Shown here piece after piece: positions 1 to 8,299 of a stretch of DNA of 64,000 bases (its first letter is position 1; the number at the start of each line of letters is the position of its first letter). Location: positions 310,001-374,000 of the forward strand of contig NZ_JAVDWU010000003.1 in NCBI RefSeq assembly GCF_031457455.1, given 5' to 3'. The position numbers and the translations under genes are program-made. The stretch comes from Hydrogenophaga palleronii_A. GTDB lineage: Bacteria; Pseudomonadota; Gammaproteobacteria; Burkholderiales; Burkholderiaceae_C. The notes under the pieces are model-generated. The model saw only the letters and a program-made list of their open reading frames with translations, did no database searches and was not told the DNA's origin.

Positions 1-87
1 TTTGTTCCAGAAGAACATCTCGATGGCGAGGATGTAGGCATGGATGGCGCAGACCAGCAGGGACAGCGCCAGGGAGATCTTTTTCAT
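1..87 (-). CDS. DUF1304-type small membrane protein (5' part only)
   Basis: The reading frame starts with ATG at 87 and runs off the left edge, so only the first 29 codons are visible. They encode a hydrophobic helix (KKISLALSLLVCAIHAYILA) followed by IEMFFWN, which matches the start of DUF1304 integral membrane proteins (short, four-helix, unknown function). Assignment rests on this N-terminus alone. It is divergent from the Crp/Fnr gene at 253, and the 165 bp between them would hold both promoters. Confidence 0.6.
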   Translation of the reverse strand, partial: MKKISLALSLLVCAIHAYILAIEMFFWNK

Positions 88-252
88 TGTGGTTCCATCG
101 GGAAGTAGGGAAGCTGAAAGCGCGCACAGGTTCGGTACCCGCTCGGGCGCACCGCCGTGCCAGGACCGCATACGGGTACGCCGATTCGGCATACTAGGCC
201 CGGCCCTGTATCCTGAATATCAATTGGCCGACAGTTTGTTCATTTGATCCCC

Positions 253-966
253 ATGACCCCGGCATCCCGCGCTGAACAGAACGCCGTCTGGAAACCGACC
301 CTGCTCGGCAACGCCTGGTACGCCAGCTGCCCGGCGGTTCTGCAGGACGCGCTGCTTCTGCACGGTCGCCTGCGCAAGGTGTCTGCGGGAGGCCGGGTGT
401 TCGAGCACGGCGCGACCGACCACGCGCTCTATTGCGTGCTCAGCGGCCAGGTGCAGGCCTACTACCCCGACGCGTCGGGCGCCATGCCCCTGCTGGCCAC
501 GCTGGACCCCTCGCACTGGTTCGGCGAGATGTCGTTCATCGACGGCGAGCCTCGCTCACACGTGGCGGTGGCAGAACAGCAGGCCCTGTTGCTGTCGGTC
601 GCCCGCGCCGACTTGATGCCGTTTCTGGACCAGCACGCCTGGTGCTGGCGCGACATCGCCCGCCTGGCCGTGAGCAAGCTGCGCCGGGCCTACCAGCTCA
701 TTCCGCTGGACGCGCAATTGCCGGCAAGAAGCCGGCTGATCAAGCGGCTCTGGCTGGTGGCCCATGGCTACGGTTTCAAGGAAGACGCGCCGCGAACCCG
801 CTTGCACCTCTCGCAGGACCAACTGGCCTCCACGCTGGGCATGACCCGGCAGACGGTCAACAAGGTCTTGCGCGAACTGGAACTGCAGGGTCTGGTGAAG
901 CTGCACTATGGGGAGGTGGAGCTGCTGAACCTGCCGGGGTGGCAGCAGATCATGCAGACGGCTTAG
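253..966 (+). CDS. Crp/Fnr family transcriptional regulator
   Basis: 237 aa. An N-terminal cyclic-nucleotide-binding-type beta barrel (about residues 30-140, including GEMSFIDGEPR) is followed by a dimerisation helix and a C-terminal Crp-type winged helix (LSQDQLASTLGMTRQTVNKV near residues 190-210). No N-terminal cysteine cluster is seen, so it is not an oxygen-sensing Fnr, and the effector is unknown. The ATG at 253 is preferred; a TTG nine bases upstream is possible. The gene is convergent with the enamidase-like gene, with only 3 bp between the stops. Its role towards the neighbouring catabolic genes cannot be read from sequence. Confidence 0.85.
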   Translation: MTPASRAEQNAVWKPTLLGNAWYASCPAVLQDALLLHGRLRKVSAGGRVFEHGATDHALYCVLSGQVQAYYPDASGAMPLLATLDPSHWFGEMSFIDGEPRSHVAVAEQQALLLSVARADLMPFLDQHAWCWRDIARLAVSKLRRAYQLIPLDAQLPARSRLIKRLWLVAHGYGFKEDAPRTRLHLSQDQLASTLGMTRQTVNKVLRELELQGLVKLHYGEVELLNLPGWQQIMQTA

Positions 967-969
967 GGC

Positions 970-2157
970 CTACAGAACGACCGGGATCTCTGTGGCCGGC
1001 GGCGTGTTGCGGCTGCGGCCGCAGCGCACGATGCCGTCGATCATCACCATGCCCACGCCGGGAATGTCACCCAGCGCCACACTTTCCAGCAGGCCTTTGC
1101 CGGCCGAATGCTGGGCCTTGTCCATGAACACGAAGTCGGCGGCGCGGCCCACTTCGATCAGGCCGCAGTTCAGGCCCCGGATGCGGGCCGTGTTGCCGGT
1201 GGCAAAGCAGAACACCAGTTCGGGCGGGATGTTGCCCAGGCTGGACAACAGCGCCACCATGCGCAGCATGCCCAAGGGCTGAACACCCGAGCCCGCCGGA
1301 CCGTCGGTGCCCAGGATCACCCGGTGCGGGCACTTGAGCTGCAGTGCCGCCTGTGCGGCGGCAATGGCCACCTTCTCGTTGCCGTTGTGCACGATCTCGA
1401 TGGCGCGGGACGATTTTTCACAAAGCTCGCACACGTGGGCTTCCGGCAAGGCGGTGTGCCCACCGTTGATGTGGCCAATGATGTCGGCGTCCGCCTCCAG
1501 CACCACATCCTTGTCGATCAGGCCTGAGCCGGGAATCGACGGCCCGCCGGTGTGGATGGTGCTCTGGATGCCGTGCTTGCGCGCCCAGGCCACCATCTGC
1601 TGTGCTTCGTATCCGGCCTTGACCGAGCCCAGGCCCACTTCGCCCAACAGCTTCACACCAGCGTCGGCCAGGTCCTTGAAGTCCTGCTCGACCATGCCTT
1701 TTTCGATCACGGGCGCGCCGGCCAGCACTTTCACGCCGCCCGGGCGAAAGTTGTCGAAGGCGCGCTGTGCGGTGATGGCCAGGGCCTTCAGGCCCACGAT
1801 GTCCTTGGGCCGCCCGGGCAAATGCACTTCGCCGGCCGAGATCATGGTGGTCACGCCGCCATTCATGGTCGAGTCGATCCAGCCGATCTGGTTCTGGCGT
1901 GGCGTCCAGTCGCCGAACACGGGGTGCACATGGCTGTCGATCAGGCCTGGGCACACACAGGTCTGGCGCACATCGATGGTGACATTCGCGCCTTCGGTGT
2001 CGCAGTCGGCGGCCTTGCCCACCGCCGTGATGAGCCCGTCCTGCACCACGATGGTGTCTGCATCCAGGATGGGTCGATCGATATCGCCCGAGAGCAAGAG
2101 CCCGATGTTCTGGATGACGACCTTGCCTGATGGACCGCCGGCGGCTATCTCTGCCAT
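970..2157 (-). CDS. ena: Enamidase-like amidohydrolase (nicotinate catabolism)
   Basis: 395 aa from an ATG at 2157 that follows an AGGAG ribosome-binding site. It is a metal-dependent amidohydrolase: an N-terminal beta domain, then a TIM barrel with candidate metal ligands H77 and H79 (HVHP), E173 (LLGEVGLG), H202, H229 and D285 (GTDGP). The bridging position is Glu rather than carboxylated Lys, as I recall for the bimetal enamidase of Eubacterium barkeri. That enzyme hydrolyses 1,4,5,6-tetrahydro-6-oxonicotinate to 2-formylglutarate and ammonia. A 6-hydroxynicotinate reductase homologue lies 2.2 kb away, which supports the same role here. A perfect palindrome at 2189-2206 lies just upstream. 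Exact substrate is inferred; another cyclic amide is the alternative. Confidence 0.7.
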   Translation of the reverse strand: MAEIAAGGPSGKVVIQNIGLLLSGDIDRPILDADTIVVQDGLITAVGKAADCDTEGANVTIDVRQTCVCPGLIDSHVHPVFGDWTPRQNQIGWIDSTMNGGVTTMISAGEVHLPGRPKDIVGLKALAITAQRAFDNFRPGGVKVLAGAPVIEKGMVEQDFKDLADAGVKLLGEVGLGSVKAGYEAQQMVAWARKHGIQSTIHTGGPSIPGSGLIDKDVVLEADADIIGHINGGHTALPEAHVCELCEKSSRAIEIVHNGNEKVAIAAAQAALQLKCPHRVILGTDGPAGSGVQPLGMLRMVALLSSLGNIPPELVFCFATGNTARIRGLNCGLIEVGRAADFVFMDKAQHSAGKGLLESVALGDIPGVGMVMIDGIVRCGRSRNTPPATEIPVVL

Positions 2158-2188
2158 GTGTGCTGCTCCTGATTGTGTTCGTGGGTTG

Positions 2189-2206
2189 ATGTAGTAAATA
2201 CTACAT
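2189..2206. promoter_or_regulatory. Palindromic operator upstream of the enamidase-like gene
   Basis: ATGTAGTA-AA-TACTACAT: two perfect 8-bp arms with a 2-bp spacer, ending 31 bp before the enamidase start codon. A copy with one arm mismatch lies at 4291-4308 in the ferredoxin/reductase divergent promoter. Size and symmetry fit a TetR-family operator, and a TetR gene lies between the two sites. Binding is inferred. Confidence 0.7.
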
Positions 2207-2238
2207 TCAATGCGAACCGGTGGCAACGGCGTGCAGGC

Positions 2239-2264
2239 AAAAAAACGGGCAACCTGGGTTGCCC
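2239..2264 (-). terminator. Rho-independent terminator after the tetR gene
   Basis: On the minus strand an 8-bp perfect stem (GGGCAACC / GGTTGCCC, 2-nt loop) is followed by one base and then a run of seven T. It starts about 30 bp after the TetR stop codon. It should end the ferredoxin-reductase-tetR transcript and leave the enamidase gene dependent on its own promoter at about 2190. Confidence 0.85.
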
Positions 2265-2295
2265 TGACACATGCGCCTTTTGAAACTTGAAGTGT

Positions 2296-2976
2296 TCAGA
2301 TTTTGACCGCACGCAGCACGGCGTCGATCACGAAGCGCTGCCAGTGTTCCTGGGCTTCAGCGCTGTCGAGCTTCTCGCCCAGAAAGGCCGAGAGCGTGAA
2401 GCGGTTCGACAGGTAGAAATAGTTCATCGCCGCGATCATCAGGTAGACATCGCGCGCCGAGAGCCCGGTGCGGAACAGTTTCTTTCGCGCCCCGCTGGCC
2501 AGCACCTGTTCCAGGATCTGGATCGCGGGTGAGGAGTAGTCACGGGCTCGCAGCGACTTGGCGATGTGCTTGCCACGGTGCAGGTTTTCGTCGTTGAGCA
2601 GGGTGATGAATTCGGGGTTGCGCTGGTAGAAGCTCCACATGAAGCTGATCACCGCCGTGAGCGATTCCACCGGCTGGTCGCCACTGAGTTCCAGCGTGGC
2701 CTCGGCCTCGTTGAAGCGGCGGTACATCTCTTCGAGCACCTCGATGTAGAGCGCTTCCTTGCTCCCGAAGTAGTAGTAGATCATGCGATCGAACGACTTC
2801 GCAGCCTTGGAGATCTCGTCGATACGGCCACCCGAAAAACCGTGCTTGGCGAAGATCTTGGTGGCCGCGCGCAGGATGCTGTCGCGCGTGTCCTGTGCCG
2901 CCATGGCCCGCGTGCCGGTACGGCGCGCCACAGGCGTCTTGGCGGCGGCGCTGCGCCGGGGGGGGCTGGTGCTCAT
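2296..2976 (-). CDS. TetR/AcrR family regulator, probable regulator of the nicotinate genes
   Basis: 226 aa. A basic, disordered start (first about 25 residues) precedes a TetR DNA-binding domain (about residues 28-75: SILRAATKIFAKHGF, then the recognition helix and YYYFGSKEALY) and a helical ligand-binding domain. A second start at MAAQDTRDS (residue 25) is possible. It follows the ferredoxin reductase gene by 54 bp on the same strand and is closed by a terminator at 2239-2264. Matching palindromes flank this three-gene unit. In Pseudomonas putida the TetR protein NicS controls nicAB; this gene may play the same part but I cannot show orthology. Confidence 0.85.
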   Translation of the reverse strand: MSTSPPRRSAAAKTPVARRTGTRAMAAQDTRDSILRAATKIFAKHGFSGGRIDEISKAAKSFDRMIYYYFGSKEALYIEVLEEMYRRFNEAEATLELSGDQPVESLTAVISFMWSFYQRNPEFITLLNDENLHRGKHIAKSLRARDYSSPAIQILEQVLASGARKKLFRTGLSARDVYLMIAAMNYFYLSNRFTLSAFLGEKLDSAEAQEHWQRFVIDAVLRAVKI

Positions 2977-3030
2977 GGAGAACCCTCGCTGGGGGGAATG
3001 CGGCGGACCTGGTGGGCAGGCCCACCGGAT

Positions 3031-3804
3031 TCATTGCTCGGCAAAGGCCCGTTCGATCACGAAGGCACCTGGCGTGGACGTGTTGCCTTCGGGAAAGCCC
3101 TGCTCTTCCAGCATGTGCTTGAGGTCGCGCAGCATCGCCGGGCTGCCGCAGATCATCACACGGTCTTCGGCAGGGTTCAGGGGTGGCAGACCCAGGTCGC
3201 TGAACAGCTTGCCCGATTTCATCAGTTCGGTGACACGGCCGGTGTTGCGGTAGGACTCGCGCGTGACCGTGGGGTAGTACCGCAACTGGCTGCTCACCAT
3301 CTCACCCAGCAGTTCATGCGCCGGCAGGTGTTCGACCAGCACGTCGTGGTAGGCCAGTTCATCGACCTGACGCACACCGTGAATCAGGATGATTTGCTCG
3401 TAACGCTCGTAGGTTTCGGGGTCGCGCACGATGCTCATGAACGGTGCCAGTCCGGTGCCGGTGGACACCAGGTACAGGCGCTTGCCGGGCAGCAGGTAGT
3501 CGATCAGCAGGGTGCCGGTGGGTTTGCGGCCCACGATGATCTTGTCGCCGACCTGGATGTGCTGCAGGCGCGAGGTGAGCGGGCCGTCCGGCACTTTGAT
3601 GCTCAGGAACTCCAGATGTTCTTCGTAATTGGCGCTGACGATGCTGTAGGCGCGCAGCAGCGGCTTGTCGTTCACGCGCAGACCGATCATGGTGAAGTGG
3701 CCGTTGGAGAAGCGCAGGGACTGGTCACGCGTGGTGGTGAAGGTGAAAAGGCGGTCGGTCCAGTGGTGGACGCTCAGGACGGTTTCTTCGTTGAAGGCAC
3801 TCAT
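3031..3804 (-). CDS. fpr: Ferredoxin--NADP+ reductase
   Basis: 257 aa. The FAD-binding motif RAYS is at residues 51-54 and the NADP-binding motif STGTGLAPF at 114-122, with a later CGSPAML segment. This is the bacterial Fpr layout and normal length. The ATG at 3804 was chosen because the preceding in-frame residues do not resemble the family. It lies 64 bp after the 7Fe ferredoxin gene on the same strand. Together they would carry electrons from NADPH to ferredoxin and on to the divergently encoded 6-hydroxynicotinate reductase, whose E. barkeri counterpart is ferredoxin-dependent. Confidence 0.9.
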   Translation of the reverse strand: MSAFNEETVLSVHHWTDRLFTFTTTRDQSLRFSNGHFTMIGLRVNDKPLLRAYSIVSANYEEHLEFLSIKVPDGPLTSRLQHIQVGDKIIVGRKPTGTLLIDYLLPGKRLYLVSTGTGLAPFMSIVRDPETYERYEQIILIHGVRQVDELAYHDVLVEHLPAHELLGEMVSSQLRYYPTVTRESYRNTGRVTELMKSGKLFSDLGLPPLNPAEDRVMICGSPAMLRDLKHMLEEQGFPEGNTSTPGAFVIERAFAEQ

Positions 3805-3868
3805 GGTTGGAAGGGGAAACAGAGGTTGAAAAGCGTTGGGCCAAGTATGCCGCGTCGTCTTGGCGGCT

Positions 3869-4210
3869 TCAGCGTGGGGCGCCGGAGGTTTGCTCCAGGT
3901 CAAGGAGCTTATTTTCGCCGTTCTTCCAGCGCTCGGCTTCGGGCAGGGGCGCCTTGCGCGCCGTGATCACGGGCCAGGTGGCCGCCAGACGCTGGTTCAA
4001 CGCCAGGAAATGCGCCATGTTGGCGGGCAGTTCGGTGTCCGCATGGATGGCGCTGACGGGGCATTCGGGAATGCAGACCGCGCAATCGATGCACTCATCT
4101 GGGTCGATCACAAGGAACTCGGGCCCTTCATGAAAGCAGTCCACCGGGCACACATCCACGCAATCCGTGTACTTGCAGCGAATGCAGGGGTCTGCAACAA
4201 CGTGAGTCAT
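3869..4210 (-). CDS. fdxA: 7Fe (3Fe-4S/4Fe-4S) ferredoxin
   Basis: 113 aa. The N-terminus has the 7Fe pattern C9-x2-C12-x4-C17-x3-C21-P, with a further Cys at 25, followed by CIDCAVCIPECP, the second cluster. The rest, including a hydrophilic C-terminal tail, matches the FdxA/Azotobacter FdI class. It is divergent from the 6-hydroxynicotinate reductase gene across 175 bp carrying operator-like palindromes, and lies upstream of the ferredoxin reductase gene. It is the natural electron donor for the reductase. A small hairpin (GCCCCG / CGGGGC, 4229-4243) lies in its 5' untranslated region. Confidence 0.92.
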   Translation of the reverse strand: MTHVVADPCIRCKYTDCVDVCPVDCFHEGPEFLVIDPDECIDCAVCIPECPVSAIHADTELPANMAHFLALNQRLAATWPVITARKAPLPEAERWKNGENKLLDLEQTSGAPR

Positions 4211-4290
4211 TTTGGTGCTCCCGGTCTGCCCCGAATCGGGGCGAAAAAAATGTGTTGCGCGTCTGAAAACATTGGTTTAAATTGCACTTC

Positions 4291-4329
4291 ATGTAGTGTT
4301 CACAACATTTTCATTCAGTGAATGCTACA
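4291..4329. promoter_or_regulatory. Paired operator-like palindromes in the fdx/hnr divergent promoter
   Basis: The first site, 4291-4308, reads ATGTAGTG-TT-CACAACAT and matches the perfect palindrome at 2189-2206 in size, spacer and outer bases. A weaker copy in opposite orientation lies at 4314-4329 (TGTAGCA-TT-CACTGAA on the minus strand). It overlaps the small palindrome ATTCAGTGAAT at 4313-4323. Two regulator dimers could bind side by side and control both divergent transcripts. Confidence 0.6.
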
Positions 4330-4385
4330 CAAACGAAAGCGATCGGACAAGCGGTTTGACAACCACCTGAAGCCCCACACGGAAC

Positions 4386-5972
4386 ATGACAGAACACACC
4401 AAAACCGATGGCATGCCCGCGATGGACGGCGTCCCCGATCTGCAGTTCCTGGAGCGCTCGGCCCCGCGCAACGAGCGCATGGCGGGCGACAAGGTGGAAT
4501 GCAACGCCTGCCCGGTGCTGTGCCAGATCTCGCCGGACAAGACGGGTGCGTGTGACCGCTACGCCAACGCGGCAGGCGTGCTGGTGAGGGTGGACCCGGT
4601 GGTGATGCTGCAGCGCACGCTGGCGCAAGACCAGGGGCAGGTGGTGGCGTTTTCTGCACGCGATCCCCAGACGCCCGCCCTGCTGGCGGACGCACCGGCC
4701 AACGAACTGTTCGTCACCGGCATCGGCTCATCCACCACTTATCCAGACTACAAGCCTGCGCCGTTCATCGTGGCCTCGCAGGCTGATGGCGTGGATCTGG
4801 TGACCGTGGTCACCGAGGGCATCTTCAGCTACTGCAGCCTCAAGGTGAAGATCGACACCGACCGCTGGCTGGGTCCCGAGCAGGCGAACGTGCGCTGCAA
4901 GGGCGAAGTGGTGGGGCACATCACCACCGCCGAATACGGCTCGCAGATGCTGTCGCTGGGTGGCGTGCACCACCTCACCGGCGGCAGCAAGAAGGAGGGC
5001 CGCATCACCTGCGACATGATGCAGTCGCTGGGCAACAAACAGGCGGTGGCGTTCACCATCGATGGCGGTGCGCAGATCGTGATCCAGGCGGGCAAGGCAC
5101 CCATCGTCAATGGCGTGGAGGAGCAACGCATGCGCGTGGGCTGTGGCTCGGCCACGGTGGGCATCTTCGCGCGGCAGTTCTTCGGCCATGCCGACGAGGT
5201 GGTGGTGGTGGACGACCACATCACCGGTGTGCTGACGCCGCATCAGGCGGGCCGCTGCCTGGGCATGCGGCCTTCGGGCATCCGCATCCGGGGCCGCAAG
5301 TCCACGCCCGGGCGCTTCTTTCAGGTGGCCAACCCGGGCAACGGCTGGGGCGGCACCGACATCGCCGATCCGCTGTCCATCATCGAAGGCTGGGATACCG
5401 AACTCGCCTGGCCGGGCTTGCGCCTGCTGATGGTCTCCACGACCGGCGAACATGCGGCCTGGTTCGAGCTGGACGAGAACCTGGTGCCGCGTGAGAAGCC
5501 CATGCCTGAAGCGGTCGCACACACGGTCGCCCGCATTGGCGAAAACTGCGAACCTTCACTGGCCACCGTGCTGTTCCTTGGCGGCGCCGGTGGCAGCCTG
5601 CGGGCCGGCGTCACCGAAAACCCGGTGCAGCTCACACGCGCCATCAAGCAGTCGCTGATCAACGTCACCTGTGGTGGCGCACCGGCCTATGTGTGGCCGG
5701 GCGGCGGCATCACTGTGATGGTGGACGTGATGCGCATGCCCGACAACAGCTTCGGCACCGTGCCCACCCCGGCCATCGTGGCGCCGATCGAATTCAGCAT
5801 GAAGCTCGACGACTACCGCGCCGTCGGCGGCCACATGGGTTACGTGCGATCGCTGGCCGACGCGCTGGCCCACGGCGCCTGGCACAACGACGGTGCCCCC
5901 ACCGGACGGCGCATGGAAGCGCTGCCGCCTGCCAACACCTGGCCCCTGGGCGAACCGCCCATGCTGGGCTGA
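4386..5972 (+). CDS. hnr: 6-hydroxynicotinate reductase homologue (ferredoxin-dependent)
   Basis: 528 aa. Near residues 37-58 it has a cysteine cluster (CNACPVLCQ...GACDR) expected to bind an iron-sulfur centre, followed by a long domain with many Gly-rich loops (GGAGGSLRAG, WPGGGITVMVDV). It matches the E. barkeri 6-hydroxynicotinate reductase family, which reduces 6-hydroxynicotinate to 1,4,5,6-tetrahydro-6-oxonicotinate. Ferredoxin, ferredoxin reductase, enamidase-like and nicotinate dehydrogenase-like genes nearby support the role. The UPF0280 gene starts 12 bp downstream. The ATG at 4386 has only a weak Shine-Dalgarno. A related N-heterocycle is the main alternative substrate. Confidence 0.78.
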   Translation: MTEHTKTDGMPAMDGVPDLQFLERSAPRNERMAGDKVECNACPVLCQISPDKTGACDRYANAAGVLVRVDPVVMLQRTLAQDQGQVVAFSARDPQTPALLADAPANELFVTGIGSSTTYPDYKPAPFIVASQADGVDLVTVVTEGIFSYCSLKVKIDTDRWLGPEQANVRCKGEVVGHITTAEYGSQMLSLGGVHHLTGGSKKEGRITCDMMQSLGNKQAVAFTIDGGAQIVIQAGKAPIVNGVEEQRMRVGCGSATVGIFARQFFGHADEVVVVDDHITGVLTPHQAGRCLGMRPSGIRIRGRKSTPGRFFQVANPGNGWGGTDIADPLSIIEGWDTELAWPGLRLLMVSTTGEHAAWFELDENLVPREKPMPEAVAHTVARIGENCEPSLATVLFLGGAGGSLRAGVTENPVQLTRAIKQSLINVTCGGAPAYVWPGGGITVMVDVMRMPDNSFGTVPTPAIVAPIEFSMKLDDYRAVGGHMGYVRSLADALAHGAWHNDGAPTGRRMEALPPANTWPLGEPPMLG

Positions 5973-5984
5973 ACGCGGACGACC

Positions 5985-6899
5985 ATGAGCGCGGAACGAC
6001 AAACCCTGCCCGGTCAGCGCTGGCATTTCCAGCACGGTCCCATCGACATCGTGATCGGTGCCGATGGCGAGACATCCGCCGTGCAGGCGGCGCATGAAGC
6101 GGCCTGGCTGCGATTTGCCACCGTGCTGGACGAGCTGGTGTGCGAACTGCCTGCGCTGCGCCAGCCGGTGGGCGATCGTTGCGAGCTGACCGGATCGGTG
6201 GCGCGCCGCATGTGGCAGGCCTGCCAGCCCTACCGCGCGGGCTTCGTCACGCCCATGGCGGCGGTGGCGGGTTCGGTGGCGCAGGAACTGATCGAGCATT
6301 ACGCGCGCCCCGGGATTCAGCGGGCCTGGGTGAACAACGGCGGCGACGTGGCGCTGCACCTGGCACCCGGCGAGTCGATCCGTGTGGGCCTGTTCGCCGA
6401 CCTCGCGCGTTTTGACGCCGCGGCCGCCATGTTGCCGCTGCAGACCGACGGCCACATGACGGTGCACGCCACGCTGCCGGTGCGCGGCGTGGCCACCAGC
6501 GGCTGGCGCGGGCGCAGTTTTTCCCTCGGCATTGCCGACAGCGTCACCGTGCTCGCGCGTACCGCCGCACAGGCCGACGTGGCCGCCACCCTGATCGCGA
6601 ATGCGGTCAATGTGCCTGACGCGCGCATCGAGCGCCGCCCGGCGAACGAACTGCGCCACGACACCGACCTGGGAGACAGGCCCGTGACCTTTCATGTGCC
6701 GCCACTGGACCAGGCCACCGTGCTGCGCGCGGTGCGCGCCGGCCAGCGCATGGCCCGGGAATTGCAGGCGTCCGACCTGATCTGGTCGGCCGTCATCGTG
6801 TGCCAGGGCTGGAGCGCCACAGCCGGCGGCGAGCCTGGACATACCGGCAATGCCTGGGCGCTGGAACACGACGTTCGAACCTCTTTTGCAAGTGCATGA
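5985..6899 (+). CDS. UPF0280 family protein
   Basis: 304 aa, soluble, without signal peptide. It matches UPF0280, a family without firm biochemical function. I recall that structures place it near ApbE-type flavin-transfer folds, but I cannot verify this here. Visible conserved features include GFVTPMAAVAGSVAQELIE (about residues 85-103) and WVNNGGDVALHL (about 112-123). It starts 12 bp after the reductase gene and is followed 19 bp later by the first PF06684 gene, so it is probably co-transcribed. It could mature or assist the reductase, or act on a ring-derived intermediate; neither is shown. Confidence 0.75.
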   Translation: MSAERQTLPGQRWHFQHGPIDIVIGADGETSAVQAAHEAAWLRFATVLDELVCELPALRQPVGDRCELTGSVARRMWQACQPYRAGFVTPMAAVAGSVAQELIEHYARPGIQRAWVNNGGDVALHLAPGESIRVGLFADLARFDAAAAMLPLQTDGHMTVHATLPVRGVATSGWRGRSFSLGIADSVTVLARTAAQADVAATLIANAVNVPDARIERRPANELRHDTDLGDRPVTFHVPPLDQATVLRAVRAGQRMARELQASDLIWSAVIVCQGWSATAGGEPGHTGNAWALEHDVRTSFASA

Positions 6900-6918
6900 C
6901 CCTGCATTCACCATCCCC

Positions 6919-7578
6919 ATGACCACCCCTGCCAGCCTGATCGAGATCCGCCGCGTGTTCACCCACGTGGAAGACATCCACCACGAGTTCGGACCGCCTG
7001 CGGCCACACCGCTGCGCCGCGGTGCCATAGCGGTGCTGCTGCGCAACCCATTTGCAGGCCGTTTTGAGCCCGACATCCTGCCCATGATGGATCAGCTGCA
7101 GGCGGTGGGCGTGAACATGGCACAGCGCCTGCGCGTGGCCATGGACGTGCCAGTGGAAGCCATCCAGGGCTACGGCAAGGGATCCATCGTGGGTGCGGCG
7201 GGCGAGCTGGAGCACGGCGCCCTGTGGCACGTGCCCGGTGGCTACGCCATGCGCGAACTGCTGGGCTGGAAGGGCGACGCCACCGCCTACGCGCAAGGGC
7301 GCGCCGATGGCCCCAAGGGCCAACCAGCCAATGCGCTGGCCATTGTGCCGTCGACCAAGAAGGTGGGGCCGCCGGGGGCCGCGCTGGATGTGCCGCTCAC
7401 CCACATCAACGCCGCCTACGTGCGCAGCCATTTCGACGCCATGGAAGTGCGCATGCCCGGCGCACCGCTGGCCGACGAGATCGTGTTCATCCTGGCCATG
7501 AGCACCGGCGCCCGCGTGCACGCCCGGGTGGGCGGCCTGCACGCCAACGACATCAGCCGCTGGGACGGCCTGCGCTGA
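6919..7578 (+). CDS. Amino acid synthesis family protein (PF06684), copy 1
   Basis: 219 aa, soluble. It belongs to the 'amino acid synthesis' family (PF06684, formerly DUF1185), whose reaction is not established. It shares blocks with the next gene: NPFAGRF, a YGKxxIVGxxGELEH core, a PSTKK loop, DVPL-H, VRSHFDAMEVRMP and a DGLR C-terminus. It is 25 aa longer than copy 2, owing partly to an insert after YAMRELLGWKGDA. The ATG at 6919 fits the family start and lies 19 bp after the UPF0280 stop. Position between the reductase and the importer suggests a step in the same pathway. Confidence 0.8.
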   Translation: MTTPASLIEIRRVFTHVEDIHHEFGPPAATPLRRGAIAVLLRNPFAGRFEPDILPMMDQLQAVGVNMAQRLRVAMDVPVEAIQGYGKGSIVGAAGELEHGALWHVPGGYAMRELLGWKGDATAYAQGRADGPKGQPANALAIVPSTKKVGPPGAALDVPLTHINAAYVRSHFDAMEVRMPGAPLADEIVFILAMSTGARVHARVGGLHANDISRWDGLR

Positions 7579-7619
7579 GGCGCAGCCTCGTTCCACACAC
7601 CAGCCAACAAGGAAATCAC

Positions 7620-8204
7620 ATGAAAAGCCAGATACGCAAAGTCGTGGTGCAGGTGGATGAAGTCCACATCGAAATGGGGCAACCGGTGTCCCCGCCGACG
7701 CGCAGGGCGCTGGCCATGGCGGTGATCCACAACCCCTACGCGGGCCGCTACAGTGAGAACCTTGATGAGCTGATCGCCATCGGTGAAGAACTGGGCGGCA
7801 TGCTGGGTGAGCGTTGTGTGCGGGCCCTGGGCATTGAGCCCGCGCAGGCACAGAGCTACGGCAAGGCCGCCATCGTGGGTGAAGGCGGCGAGCTCGAGCA
7901 TGCCGCGGCCATCCTGCATCCCAAGCTGGGCGCGCCGCTGCGTAAGGCGGTGGAAAAAGGCGCCGCCCTGGTGCCATCGAGCAAGAAGCATGGCGGGCTG
8001 GGCACAGCCATCGACGTGCCGTTGGGCCACAAGGACGCCGCCTTCGTGCGCAGCCATTTCGACGCCATGGAGGCGCGCGTGTCCGACGCGCCGCGCGCCA
8101 ACGAGATCGTGGTGGCGGTCGTTGTCACCGACAGCGGCCGCCCGCTGCCACGTGTGGGCGGTCTGCAGGCCCACGAAATTCAGGGAGAGGACGGCCTGCG
8201 CTGA
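7620..8204 (+). CDS. Amino acid synthesis family protein (PF06684), copy 2
   Basis: 194 aa, a paralogue of the preceding gene. It has NPYAGRY, YGKAAIVGEGGELEH, VPSSKKHGG, DVPLGHKDAAFVRSHFDAME and DGLR at the same relative positions. An AAGGA ribosome-binding site precedes ATG at 7620. Tandem paralogues of unequal length suggest either a heteromeric enzyme or two successive steps. No nucleotide-binding, metal-binding or membrane motif is evident. Function is unknown; genetic context points to catabolism of the 6-hydroxynicotinate-derived ring. Confidence 0.8.
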   Translation: MKSQIRKVVVQVDEVHIEMGQPVSPPTRRALAMAVIHNPYAGRYSENLDELIAIGEELGGMLGERCVRALGIEPAQAQSYGKAAIVGEGGELEHAAAILHPKLGAPLRKAVEKGAALVPSSKKHGGLGTAIDVPLGHKDAAFVRSHFDAMEARVSDAPRANEIVVAVVVTDSGRPLPRVGGLQAHEIQGEDGLR

Positions 8205-8299
8205 GCGCTCAGGACCGGTCCCGACACATCACCGTTCGCATCGACGTTCACTTCGCCCAACCCGTTCTTCCCCTTCCCTTTCACCCAGGAGTTCGCCCC

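Noticed and set aside
4229..4243. GCCCCG/CGGGGC hairpin next to an A-run as a terminator
   Set aside because: The T-run on the minus strand lies before the stem, and on the plus strand the run is A; orientation is wrong for a terminator on either strand.
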